This document shows, piece after piece, positions 33,675-42,235 of a DNA stretch of 64,000 nt (position 1 is the stretch's first letter; every line of letters begins with the position of its first letter). Position numbers and translations under genes: made by a program. The notes under the pieces are model-generated. The model searched no databases and had not been told where the DNA came from. It was given only the letters and a program-made list of their open reading frames with translations. The stretch is from Pedobacter sp. Leaf250 (GTDB lineage: Bacteria; Bacteroidota; Bacteroidia; Sphingobacteriales; Sphingobacteriaceae). The stretch lies in NCBI RefSeq assembly GCF_920984735.1, contig NZ_CAKLBU010000001.1, forward strand, positions 124,001 through 188,000, in the 5' to 3' direction.

Positions 33675-35120
33675 CTATAAATTGTCTCTCAAAATCGGTA
33701 AACTCATACAGTGAAAACCTCCCCGGGCACGAGAAAGTTCTGCTGATGGCATTAGAATTAAGGTGTCGGTGATGGTTTCTGCATCTGCGTTTCCGCTTTC
33801 CAAATCCTGGATTAAGTCTTTCACGTCGACCACATTAAAACCAGCAGCTTTAAAAGCTTCAACGGTTTTATCATTTCTATCGTAGCCCAAAACAACACCT
33901 TCTTTTATGGCTAGCAGGTTACATGAGTCCGTCCACTGTTCCCTCGAATCGTAAGGAAACTGATTATTTCCGCTGTAGATAATTTTGGTTGGCTCGCTGC
34001 TTTTTAAATCATTCTGACTGATATCATTCAACAAAGCCTCTACATGTTCGAAATGTTTAGGTTCCTGTGGATTAGCTTTTGTAAACTGAATGGCAGTGGT
34101 TGCCTCTAGTTTTTCTGGTTCTTTTAAAAAGTTAATCGGTTCGTATAGATTGTATTTTGGCGATTGCGCAATCGAGTTTAAAATCACCCAAGTATTGCGT
34201 TTAACTTGCGTGAAAACCGTGTCCAAATGCATATAATCACGTTTACTTGGGATTTTTACCACTGTTACTTTCTCCACTACATCGTTGTCAAATAACAGTT
34301 TTATTGCTTCATTTGCTCCGTGTTCGGATGTTCTTTCGCTGCAGCCAATTAATACGTGATTTGGGCTAACCATCATTACATCGCCACCTTCTAATGTAGT
34401 GCTAAATGCAGGTTCATCACCTGGACGCAAAAAGTGCATGGTTACATCTGGAATTTCGAGTACATTATTCTGGTAATCAGCAAACACTGGATGATTGAAA
34501 AATATGTAGCGCATTAAAAGCGTTTCGCGAACGCGGGCTTTTTTTGCTGGTTTGTTTAATAAAATGTGATTATTGATGGTGGTACCCACATCACGTGTGA
34601 AAATCAAATTCGGGATGGGCGCAAAAATCATCGTGTCATTTGCCAAGGTTCCGGATATGAAAATTTCTGCCAGTTCTTTTGGATCAGTATTAGTCAATTC
34701 CATTTGCACTTTATAGGTACAACCCTCAATGGCACAAACTGCAGCCACTAATTTTTTACGGATGGATTCGTTTTGCAACATCTCGCTTAATAAATTCTGG
34801 ATTTCTATTACCGATGTTGAATTATGGAAATCAGGGTGATTGGGTTTGTAAAAATTTCTGTTTCCCTCTTCCGAATCTATTTGAGCAAGCTTTCCTTTAA
34901 TTTTTTCAGGATCAAGGAAATACATCAACAGTTTAATATAGTAATCGTATTCGCCTTTGCGGATAGTATCCAAGTGTACAATATCTTCAAAAAGCCAGTC
35001 TTGCGCCTTCGATGGCACTACTTTGCCCAAACCACTATCAGGACTATGAATTAATAATTTACGCAATGTTCCGATTTCGGTGTTTACGCTCACTTTAAAA
35101 TTTGGATTTTGCTCGCTCAT
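33675..35120 (-). CDS. Arginine deiminase-related protein
   Basis: This 481-residue protein belongs to the amidinotransferase/arginine deiminase superfamily. Signs are NTEIGTLRKLLIHSPDSGLG at the N-terminus, PNLIFTRDVGTTINNH (catalytic Asp), GGDVMMVSPNHVLIGCSERT, YMHLDTVFTQ (His) and RARGGFHCMSLP with the Cys nucleophile near the C-terminus. It probably hydrolyses arginine or a near analogue to a citrulline-type product and ammonia. It is about 70 residues longer than classic ArcA. A promoter with an 18-nt leader stands before it. Confidence 0.82.
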   Translation of the reverse strand: MSEQNPNFKVSVNTEIGTLRKLLIHSPDSGLGKVVPSKAQDWLFEDIVHLDTIRKGEYDYYIKLLMYFLDPEKIKGKLAQIDSEEGNRNFYKPNHPDFHNSTSVIEIQNLLSEMLQNESIRKKLVAAVCAIEGCTYKVQMELTNTDPKELAEIFISGTLANDTMIFAPIPNLIFTRDVGTTINNHILLNKPAKKARVRETLLMRYIFFNHPVFADYQNNVLEIPDVTMHFLRPGDEPAFSTTLEGGDVMMVSPNHVLIGCSERTSEHGANEAIKLLFDNDVVEKVTVVKIPSKRDYMHLDTVFTQVKRNTWVILNSIAQSPKYNLYEPINFLKEPEKLEATTAIQFTKANPQEPKHFEHVEALLNDISQNDLKSSEPTKIIYSGNNQFPYDSREQWTDSCNLLAIKEGVVLGYDRNDKTVEAFKAAGFNVVDVKDLIQDLESGNADAETITDTLILMPSAELSRARGGFHCMSLPILRDNL

Positions 35121-35138
35121 AAAATAAGTTAGTTATTG

Positions 35139-35146
35139 CAAATCTA
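35139..35146 (-). promoter_or_regulatory. -7 box of arginine deiminase-like gene
   Basis: On the minus strand TAGATTTG matches TAnnTTTG. It stands 18 nt before the ATG, so a short leader is expected, in contrast to the leaderless boxes. Confidence 0.5.
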
Positions 35147-35401
35147 TCAGAAAAATTTAGATATGTGAATCGAGATAATAGTTTTGGGCAAGGCCTGCAT
35201 CCTGAAGGTGGTTTCTTTGCAACAGCTTAAGGGCTTAAACCTCATTGAAGCGGCAGCTCCCGATTTTCGATTTTTCATCGAAAATCAATCGGGACTACAG
35301 CGAAAAGGAGGACTGTTTTAACCGATAAGCACTACAGCACCTTTCCAAATCCTTTTTAACTTGCTTTGAGCTTTGGTCTTTCAGCTTTCCGCTTTAATAC
35401 C
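35147..35401. repeat. Gap with large palindrome of dispersed-repeat type
   Basis: No gene is seen. CCCGATTTTCGAT (35259-35271) and ATCGAAAATCAATCGGG (35277-35293) form a stem with a small bulge. Flanks read GCGGCAGCT before and GACTACAGCGAAAAGG after. Such palindromes with this flanking text are, to my memory, repeated in Sphingobacteriaceae genomes. Confidence 0.5.
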
Positions 35402-35409
35402 TATTTTTG
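35402..35409 (+). promoter_or_regulatory. -7 box 4 nt before argS
   Basis: TATTTTTG is followed by CCCC and ATG 35414, the same spacing as for recR and the DUF502 gene. A TTTG at 35372-35375 could be the -33 box but lies about 30 nt upstream, slightly far. Confidence 0.55.
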
Positions 35410-35413
35410 CCCC

Positions 35414-37186
35414 ATGAATTTTATTATTTCCGAAACACAGAAAGCCATCCTGGAACTTTATAAGGAAGAAGTTGCTGAAAGTGTAATCAATCTACAAGAA
35501 ACCCGTAAAGAATTTGAGGGTCAGGCTACGATCGTTGTCTTCCCAATTACCAAAATATCTAAAAAGTCGCCAGAGCAAACTGCAAATGAAATTGGAGAAT
35601 ATTTGGTTGCGAATGTAGAAAATGTAACTAAATTCAATGTAGTTAAAGGCTTTTTGAATTTAAGCATTGCTGAAAGTTATTTCTTAAATCAATTTAATGA
35701 AGAAATTTTAGCTGCTGATTTCGGTATTTATCCATCGAACGGTAAAAAGGTTATGGTAGAATACTCATCGCCAAATACCAATAAGCCACTTCATTTAGGG
35801 CATGTACGTAATAATTTATTGGGTTATTCGGTTTCAGAGTTGCTTAAAGCCTATGGTTACGATGTTATTAAAGTGAATTTGGTTAACGATCGTGGAATTC
35901 ACATCTGTAAATCGATGTTGGCCTGGCAAAAATGGGGCAATGGTGAAACGCCACAAAGTTCTAATTTAAAGGGTGATCACCTTGTTGGAAAATATTATGT
36001 AATTTTTGATAAGGAATACAAAAAAGAAATAGATGTTTTAAAAGCTGAAGGACAAACCGAGGAAGAAGCCAAGAAAAACGCTCCATTAATTAAAGAGGCT
36101 CAACAAATGCTTTTGAAATGGGAGCAAGGTAATGAGGAAGTGGTTTCACTTTGGAAAACCATGAACGAATGGGTTTATGCAGGTTTCAACGTAACGTACA
36201 AAAACCTCGGCGTAGACTTTGATAAGTTTTATTACGAAAGCAATACTTATTTATTAGGAAAAGATACGGTTGAGGAAGGCTTGGAAAAGGGCGTTTTCTT
36301 CAAAAAAGAAGATGGATCTGTTTGGATTGACCTGACTGCTGATGGCTTGGACCAGAAGCTGGTTTTACGTGCTGATGGTACTTCAGTTTACATTACGCAG
36401 GATTTAGGAACCGCTGAAATGAAATACGATGATTTCAAGATGGATGAGTCGATTTATGTGGTGGGGAACGAGCAGGATTATCACTTCAAGGTGCTGTTTT
36501 TAATCCTGGAGAAACTGGGTAAAAGCTGGGCAAAAGGGCTGTATCATCTATCTTATGGCATGGTTGATTTGCCAAACGGTAAAATGAAAAGCCGTGAGGG
36601 AACGGTTGTAGATGCTGATGAATTAATCGAAAGCATGGTAACAACTGCTCGTGAGAAAACTGAAGAATTGGGTAAAACCAACGATTTTAGCGAAGAAGAT
36701 AAAGAAGCTTTGTACAAAAATATTGGTTTGGGCGCCTTGAAATATTTTCTTTTAAAGGTAGAACCGAAAAAACGTTTGCTTTTTAATCCTGCAGAAAGTA
36801 TAGATTTCCAGGGAAATACAGGGCCATTTATTCAATATACACATGCAAGGATAAAATCTTTGTTAAGCAAAGCTGAATATCAATTGGAAGTTGGACGCGT
36901 GCAAACAGGAGAAATGTTGCCAGTAGAATTAGAAATGATTTTACAATTGGCTAAATATCCAACGGAAATTGCCATTGCTGCAAAAGCATACAGTCCGGCG
37001 AGTTTGGCCAATTACTTATATGAGCTGGCGAAATTATTCAATAAGTTTTACCACGAAGTGCCACCTATTGTTAAAACCGAAGCAGGGGAGACCAAACAAT
37101 TCCGTTTAAACCTGTGCAAGAAAACTGCCGATATTATCCAAAAAGGAATGCTGATTTTGGGGATCACTTCTCCGGAGAGAATGTAA
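35414..37186 (+). CDS. argS: Arginyl-tRNA synthetase
   Basis: I use ATG 35414, giving 590 residues beginning MNFIISETQKAILELYKEEV. The frame is open for 16 more codons upstream, across the -7 box. Class I motifs are SSPNTNKPLHLGHVRNN (HIGH-type) and KMKSREGTV (KMSKS-type). The N-terminal additional domain and C-terminal anticodon-binding DALR domain are present. It charges tRNA-Arg in the cytoplasm. The two upstream genes on the other strand act on arginine and citrulline, so the region has an arginine theme. Confidence 0.96.
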   Translation: MNFIISETQKAILELYKEEVAESVINLQETRKEFEGQATIVVFPITKISKKSPEQTANEIGEYLVANVENVTKFNVVKGFLNLSIAESYFLNQFNEEILAADFGIYPSNGKKVMVEYSSPNTNKPLHLGHVRNNLLGYSVSELLKAYGYDVIKVNLVNDRGIHICKSMLAWQKWGNGETPQSSNLKGDHLVGKYYVIFDKEYKKEIDVLKAEGQTEEEAKKNAPLIKEAQQMLLKWEQGNEEVVSLWKTMNEWVYAGFNVTYKNLGVDFDKFYYESNTYLLGKDTVEEGLEKGVFFKKEDGSVWIDLTADGLDQKLVLRADGTSVYITQDLGTAEMKYDDFKMDESIYVVGNEQDYHFKVLFLILEKLGKSWAKGLYHLSYGMVDLPNGKMKSREGTVVDADELIESMVTTAREKTEELGKTNDFSEEDKEALYKNIGLGALKYFLLKVEPKKRLLFNPAESIDFQGNTGPFIQYTHARIKSLLSKAEYQLEVGRVQTGEMLPVELEMILQLAKYPTEIAIAAKAYSPASLANYLYELAKLFNKFYHEVPPIVKTEAGETKQFRLNLCKKTADIIQKGMLILGITSPERM

Positions 37187-37281
37187 AATGGATGAGGGGT
37201 AATGGAAAATAGGAAAGGGATGAGAGGGAATGGAAAACTGAATAAGAGAAATGATCTTAAAATCCTTTAATCCTGACAATC

Positions 37282-38046
37282 TTGTTCAATGAATTGATTT
37301 TACTTTGCCTGGTGGCTTTCGCAGCAGGTTTTATAGATGCTATTGTTGGTGGCGGTGGTTTACTACAAACTCCTGCCACCTTACTCATTCTACCTCATTA
37401 CCCGGTTGCAACATTACTTGGTTCCACTAAAATTCCATCAATCGCCGGAACAACATTAGCGGCTTTCAAATATTCCAAACAAGTAAAATTTAACCTGAAG
37501 GTTTTGGCAGCTTGCGCCAGTACTGCTTTCGCTTCAGCACTTTTTGGTGCGTTTCTGGTAAGCCGGATTGATAATTCAGTAATCAAGCCTGTTATTTTGG
37601 TGGTTTTGGTTTTGGTAGCGCTTTATACTTATTTTAATAAACAATTCGGTATTCATCAAGAGAAAAATCATTCTGTTAAAAAGCAGGTTTTAATGGCTGC
37701 GGTTTTTGGTTTGCTTATTGGTTTTTACGATGGATTAATCGGTCCTGGAACGGGATCTTTTTTAATATTGGTTTTTATCGCCGTGCTTGGTTTTGATTTT
37801 ATAGGCGCCAGTGCTCACGCCAAAATTGTAAATATGGCTACCAATTTAGCGGCAATCATCTATTTTAGTTCTACCGGTCATATACTTTTTCAATATGCGA
37901 TACCAATGGCGGTTTTTAACTTGGGCGGTGCTTATTTTGGAACAAGGCTGGCTTTATTAAAAGGCAATAAGTTTGTAAGAGTTTTTTTCTTAATCGTTGT
38001 TTTCGGAACGATATTGAGATTCGCATATGATATCATCATCAAATAA
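37282..38046 (+). CDS. TauE/SafE-family membrane permease
   Basis: The product has 254 residues with about eight TM helices. The frame opens at TTG 37282, since the nearby ATG is in another frame; no ATG fits earlier. The family motifs GFIDAIVGGGGLLQTPATLL (about 14-33) and the second GFYDGLIGPGTGSFL (about 146-160) are present, one in each half of the repeat. It probably exports sulfite, a sulfonate or another organic anion. The next gene starts 2 nt after its stop. Confidence 0.88.
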   Translation: MFNELILLCLVAFAAGFIDAIVGGGGLLQTPATLLILPHYPVATLLGSTKIPSIAGTTLAAFKYSKQVKFNLKVLAACASTAFASALFGAFLVSRIDNSVIKPVILVVLVLVALYTYFNKQFGIHQEKNHSVKKQVLMAAVFGLLIGFYDGLIGPGTGSFLILVFIAVLGFDFIGASAHAKIVNMATNLAAIIYFSSTGHILFQYAIPMAVFNLGGAYFGTRLALLKGNKFVRVFFLIVVFGTILRFAYDIIIK

Positions 38047-38048
38047 AC

Positions 38049-38696
38049 ATGTTTCAAACATTTGGCCCTAATGATTTTCACCAACTCTGCAATCTTTTAG
38101 CAGAAAAGGATGATGATTTAAGACTCATTCTTGAGCGATATGGGTACCCTCCATTATGGAGCAGGCCCAATACTTTTGAATCTTTAGTTCACATCATTCT
38201 GGAGCAACAAGTTTCCTTAGCATCAGCATTGGCAGCGCTCAATAAACTTAAAGCAGAAATAGGTGAAATTACGCCAGCAAGATTTCTGGAATTAAGTTCA
38301 GAAGCATTAAGGGCATGCTATTTCAGCAGGCAGAAAACGGTTTATGTTAGGGATCTTGCCGAGAAACTGCAGAACGGTGATATAGATTTATATCAACTGG
38401 AAATACTTCCTGATAATGAAATACGGGCTCAGCTGAAGCAAGTTAAAGGTATTGGAGATTGGACGGTAGACATCTACCTTATCTTTATTTTGCACCATAC
38501 TGATATTTTTCCAACGGGTGATTTGGCGGCAGTAAATGCTTTAAAAAATTTGAAGAAACTTCCAAAGGGAACAACTAAAGAGGTATTACTGGATGTGGTA
38601 TCGCATTGGAAGCCATATAGAACAATTGGACTTATGATGCTCTGGCATTATTATCTGGAAGAGAGAAAACCTGTTAATAGGAGAACATTAATATAA
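38049..38696 (+). CDS. DNA-3-methyladenine glycosylase-like (HhH-GPD)
   Basis: The product has 215 residues of the HhH-GPD superfamily. The hairpin is LKQVKGIGDWTVDIYLIF (about 134-151), and the catalytic Asp lies in FPTGDLAAVNALKN (about 160). EQQVSLASALAAL is the family helix near residue 56. No iron-sulfur cysteines are present, as in AlkA-type enzymes that remove alkylated bases. It is cytoplasmic and likely translated with the permease gene upstream. Confidence 0.88.
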   Translation: MFQTFGPNDFHQLCNLLAEKDDDLRLILERYGYPPLWSRPNTFESLVHIILEQQVSLASALAALNKLKAEIGEITPARFLELSSEALRACYFSRQKTVYVRDLAEKLQNGDIDLYQLEILPDNEIRAQLKQVKGIGDWTVDIYLIFILHHTDIFPTGDLAAVNALKNLKKLPKGTTKEVLLDVVSHWKPYRTIGLMMLWHYYLEERKPVNRRTLI

Positions 38697-38702
38697 AAAA
38701 AA

Positions 38703-38731
38703 ATGCATCGCTGGTTAAACCAACGATGCAT
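38703..38731 (-). terminator. Bidirectional hairpin between convergent genes
   Basis: ATGCATCG (38703-38710) and CGATGCAT (38724-38731) pair, with inner TGGT/ACCA extending the stem past one mismatch. An A run to the left (38694-38702) gives a T tract on the minus strand. Confidence 0.6.
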
Positions 38732-38745
38732 CTTGCATTCCGCCC

Positions 38746-38780
38746 TAATGACTAATGACTAATGACTAATGACTAATGAA
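38746..38780. repeat. TAATGAC tandem heptamers
   Basis: Five near-perfect tandem TAATGAC units run from 38746 to the edge of the next gene, whose stop lies at 38781-38783. It is the cleanest tandem array of the heptamer family in the window. Confidence 0.8.
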
Positions 38781-38981
38781 CTAAATACCTAAATCTTCTT
38801 TAGCATATTCAGCTCTTTGAGAAAATTCATTCTTATAGCTTTTTGCCTTATCAACCCATTCCGGTGCTTGATCTTTTAGATCATCAATAATAGATTTTCC
38901 AGTAATTGGATCTTTTTTAGTTACGTATTTGAAGCCAGCGTAAACTGCTGCGCCTAATATTGCTGTTTTTAATAGTCCCAT
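38781..38981 (-). CDS. Small YtxH-like membrane-associated protein
   Basis: The product has 66 residues. A short hydrophobic segment, LLKTAILGAAVYAGFKYV (about 3-20), precedes a charged helical tail, DLKDQAPEWVDKAKSYKNEF. That layout is like small YtxH-type proteins of unknown function. Its stop touches the TAATGAC array. No function is assigned. Confidence 0.65.
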   Translation of the reverse strand: MGLLKTAILGAAVYAGFKYVTKKDPITGKSIIDDLKDQAPEWVDKAKSYKNEFSQRAEYAKEDLGI

Positions 38982-39052
38982 TTTCTTATCAATTTAATTT
39001 AATAATATAACATCAGACGCTTGGGAAAGGTTTTAATTACAAAGAATTAAAA

Positions 39053-39571
39053 TTATTTTATAAGATTAACTTCCAAGCTATTCTTTACCACAATTCCGCT
39101 AATATTGGTCGCATTGTATTTGATGGTATATCGGCCTGGTTTATCAAGTAAAAATGCATCTGCTAAATTAAAATCTACGCTTGTACTATCACCCGGTTTC
39201 AAGGCGATGTAACTATCTGCAGGAGGCGGCATCATTCTTTTAGCCATTGCACCTTGGTAATTTGGCTCCGAACCATCCTCCATTGTTACATCTACGTATT
39301 TACTCATTAACTTTTCAAACGGAGTATGCCATTTGCAAAATTTCGCAGCAGTATCTGCATGGTTATATACTGTAAACTTTATATTAATCGGTTGACCAAG
39401 TTTTGCTGTAGAAATCAAAATCAATTTTCCCGTAATAACATCCGCAGGATCAACTTTTGTTTCATTAACCGTTACAGAATCAGTTTTATCATTTGCCGAT
39501 TTTTGATTTGAAGTCCCACATGCTGCTAAAAAGATCGTGGCAACGAAAAGGAATGTGCTTAATTTTTTCAT
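39053..39571 (-). CDS. Exported lipoprotein, unknown function
   Basis: The product has 172 residues with a lipoprotein signal, MKKLSTFLFVATIFLAACGT (Cys about 18). A beta-rich domain spans about 45-172 with IKFTVYNHADTAAKFCKWHT, GDSTSVDFNLADAFLLD and GRYTIKYNATN. Order and wording suggest an Ig-like or intracellular-proteinase-inhibitor-like fold, but I know no family name. It is probably anchored in the outer or inner membrane. The AI-2E family gene lies 13 nt upstream on the same strand, so both are likely co-transcribed. Confidence 0.7.
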   Translation of the reverse strand: MKKLSTFLFVATIFLAACGTSNQKSANDKTDSVTVNETKVDPADVITGKLILISTAKLGQPINIKFTVYNHADTAAKFCKWHTPFEKLMSKYVDVTMEDGSEPNYQGAMAKRMMPPPADSYIALKPGDSTSVDFNLADAFLLDKPGRYTIKYNATNISGIVVKNSLEVNLIK

Positions 39572-39584
39572 CTCTAATTTTCTA

Positions 39585-40709
39585 TTAATCTTTTGCTGTA
39601 CCGCTTTTTACAGGAACTGGTTTCTTTTTTCTGAACGATGGAAAGGTCATCGGGCTTTTGGCCGGACGTTCATCTCCTAATAAAACACCCCATTGTTTGA
39701 ATATATCTGTACGATCGAAAATAATTTTCAATACTGCTACTATCGGTAATGCTAAAAACATACCCGATATCCCGGCAATGCTACCTCCAATAAATACACC
39801 TAAAATAGAGAACAACGCATTGATTTTAACTTTTGATCCTACAATTCGAGGCATTAAAATGTTATTATCTAAAAACTGTACGCCGGCTATTACACCCAAT
39901 ACAGTAATCACAGGCCAAATTTCTTGTGATGATGCAAGTGTTAACAATACGCCTATTACGTTTCCGATTAGTGCACCAACGTAGGGGATTAGATTTAAGA
40001 TGGCGAATACTACACCAATCAGTAAAGCATGTTCGATACCAATTAACATCAAAATACCGCCCAATAGAACCGTCATGTAAGTAACTTGAATTAACAAGCC
40101 AACCAGGTAACTTTTGATGATGGATTCAGTTTCATAAATGGCTTCTTTCACCTTTGGATGATGATCGGGTTTGAACCACATAAATATAAAACGCAATAGG
40201 ATGTCTTTATAAAAAAGCATCAAATAAATGTAGATTGGTAATAAACCAATAAAAACAAAAATTCCACTTAAAGTTACTGCGGCGCCACCTGCTAATGATG
40301 TGCCCATGTTCATCATGTCTTCACTTTTATCCTGAATAAATGCTTTTTGCTCTTTAGAATCGTATTGTGAAATTCTGCTGATCCAATCACTTAAAGAGTT
40401 GATGTGTTGAGTTACGTTGGCCTTAATCTGGGGGAAGTCGTTTACCAGTATCCCAATTTGATTGGAGAAAAACCATACAATCAACGCTACAAAAATAGCA
40501 ACTAATAAGATAGGTAAAATAATCGCAAAGGTTTCCGGAACCTTTTTTCTTTTGAGAAAGCGATAGATAGGCAGCAGCATAATGCTGATGAAAAATGCCA
40601 TTAATATTGGCATAATGATGTCGCGACCAATTACCAAAACAGCAACAAGTGCCATTAAGCCCAGTAATTCTATCGATCGCTTAACAGTTAGTGGTATATT
40701 ATTCATCAT
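39585..40709 (-). CDS. AI-2E family transporter
   Basis: The product has 374 residues with about eight TM helices, e.g. MALVAVLVIGRDIIMPILMA near the N-terminus. The C-terminal family stretch AGVQFLDNNILMPRIVGSKV then GSIAGISGMFLALPIVAVLK is diagnostic. The family exports varied molecules; autoinducer-2 transport is one proposed role. A basic tail ends FRKKKPVPVKSGTAKD. It starts 420 bp from the RND operon, on the opposite strand. Confidence 0.87.
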   Translation of the reverse strand: MMNNIPLTVKRSIELLGLMALVAVLVIGRDIIMPILMAFFISIMLLPIYRFLKRKKVPETFAIILPILLVAIFVALIVWFFSNQIGILVNDFPQIKANVTQHINSLSDWISRISQYDSKEQKAFIQDKSEDMMNMGTSLAGGAAVTLSGIFVFIGLLPIYIYLMLFYKDILLRFIFMWFKPDHHPKVKEAIYETESIIKSYLVGLLIQVTYMTVLLGGILMLIGIEHALLIGVVFAILNLIPYVGALIGNVIGVLLTLASSQEIWPVITVLGVIAGVQFLDNNILMPRIVGSKVKINALFSILGVFIGGSIAGISGMFLALPIVAVLKIIFDRTDIFKQWGVLLGDERPAKSPMTFPSFRKKKPVPVKSGTAKD

Positions 40710-41128
40710 AAATGGTTATTCAGATTTGAGAATTAAACACTATGGTAGTAAAAATGTTTTTAAATAAATTGGATCGTTCTAAATCTACTTTGTTTTTCAT
40801 TTAAAGCATCTTTATTTTCTTAATCGGTCAATGTTGTAATGTGTTTAAAATCAATTAATAATCCATTATTTCTATCCCAGTAAATAAATATTTTCCACTT
40901 ATATCTTGAATATTTCTGTATTGGCTATTTTCTTCATTCGCCGAAGCACTTAAATGATTAATTGGGGAAGTCAAGATAGAAGGAAAACCCATGCTAAAAT
41001 CCAACTTCATTATAACTTCATAATTCTGCAGTTATTTCGCATTAGAATTTAAGAGGAACAAATATTAGTTCAGGATTTACCTCTTCATTTCCAAAAAAAA
41101 TCAATCAGATAAAAAATCAAGTAAAACG
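40710..41128. other. Divergent intergenic region before efflux operon
   Basis: This 419-bp gap has no frame with protein-like features. It is AT-rich and should hold promoters for the AI-2E gene and the RND operon. I find no exact TAnnTTTG at a good distance and no strong palindrome. A TetR-type operator is not evident. Confidence 0.4.
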
Positions 41129-42211
41129 ATGAAAACAACTATCGTGTATTTCGGCCTGTTTGCGTTGCTCTTAGCAAGCGGGTGTAACCAGGAAAAAGAA
41201 GAAAAAGAAGAAGTGGCTACCTATGCCGCAACATCGCCATTAAGAATGGACACATCCTTTACCAAAGAATATGTTTCGCAAATTAAGTCGGTGCGAAATA
41301 TCGAGGTAAGGGCACAAGAGAAAGGTTATCTGCAAAATATTTATGTTGATGAAGGTCAGCATGTGAAAGCAGGGCAGCTATTATTCAAAATTATGCCTAA
41401 AGCTGCTCAATCAGAGTTATTGAAAGCGCAAGCAGAAAAAAAATCAGCAGAAATAGAATTAGAGAACACTAAATTATTATCTGATAAAAATATTGTTTCA
41501 AAAAATGAACTGGCATTGGCTAAGGCAAAATTGCAATCATCCAATGCAGAAACCTCACTTGCCAAATTTCATTTATCCAATACTGAAATTAGGGCACCAT
41601 TTGATGGCACCATCGATCGCATCCCTTTAAAATTAGGAAGTTTAGTTGATGATGGTGCATTGTTAACCAGTCTATCTGATAACAGTCAGGTTTTTGCCTA
41701 TTTCAATGTTTCCGAACCCGAATATTTAAATTACCAAAGTGCCGCCAAGGCAAAAGGGCAACAGGAAGTGAGTTTACTTTTGGCCAATAATGAGATGTTA
41801 AAAACCAAGGGAAAAGTAGAAGTTATTGAAAGTGAATTTAATAATGAAACCGGCAATATCGCTTTTAGGGCTAGGTTTAATAATACTGATAATTTACTTC
41901 GCAACGGCGAAACCGGAAAAATCCAAATGGTAATGCCATTAAAAAATGCTTTGGTTATTCCACAGAAAGCCACTTACGATATACAGGATAAAACCTATGT
42001 TTTCGTAATCGATAAAAACAATAAAGTGCACTCAAGAGCCATTACTATTGTTGGCGACTTGCCAGATTTGTATATCGTTGGCGATGGCATCAGCACAGGT
42101 GATAAAATATTACTCGAAGGGGTACAGAAAGTGAAAGACGATGATAAAATTGCTTTCAAATTTCAGCAGCCGCAAGAAGTGATGAAACAATTGAGATTGA
42201 AAACAGAATAA
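41129..42211 (+). CDS. RND efflux periplasmic adaptor (HlyD/AcrA type)
   Basis: The product is a 360-residue lipoprotein, with signal FALLLASGCNQEK (Cys about 19). Adaptor features are the lipoyl half RNIEVRAQEKGYLQNIYVDE (about 56-75), a coiled-coil hairpin with AEIELENTKLLSDKNIVSK, the second lipoyl half APFDGTIDRIPLKLGSLV and a beta barrel. It bridges the inner-membrane pump and the outer-membrane channel encoded downstream. The next gene starts 24 nt later. Confidence 0.92.
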   Translation: MKTTIVYFGLFALLLASGCNQEKEEKEEVATYAATSPLRMDTSFTKEYVSQIKSVRNIEVRAQEKGYLQNIYVDEGQHVKAGQLLFKIMPKAAQSELLKAQAEKKSAEIELENTKLLSDKNIVSKNELALAKAKLQSSNAETSLAKFHLSNTEIRAPFDGTIDRIPLKLGSLVDDGALLTSLSDNSQVFAYFNVSEPEYLNYQSAAKAKGQQEVSLLLANNEMLKTKGKVEVIESEFNNETGNIAFRARFNNTDNLLRNGETGKIQMVMPLKNALVIPQKATYDIQDKTYVFVIDKNNKVHSRAITIVGDLPDLYIVGDGISTGDKILLEGVQKVKDDDKIAFKFQQPQEVMKQLRLKTE

Positions 42212-42235
42212 TCCCAGCACCTTCATATTTATATT

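Noticed and set aside
40430..40450. GTCGTTTACCAG inside the AI-2E gene
   Set aside because: It matches the prophage header core, but lies within a coding region 20 kb outside the prophage, with no second block or start codon at the right place.
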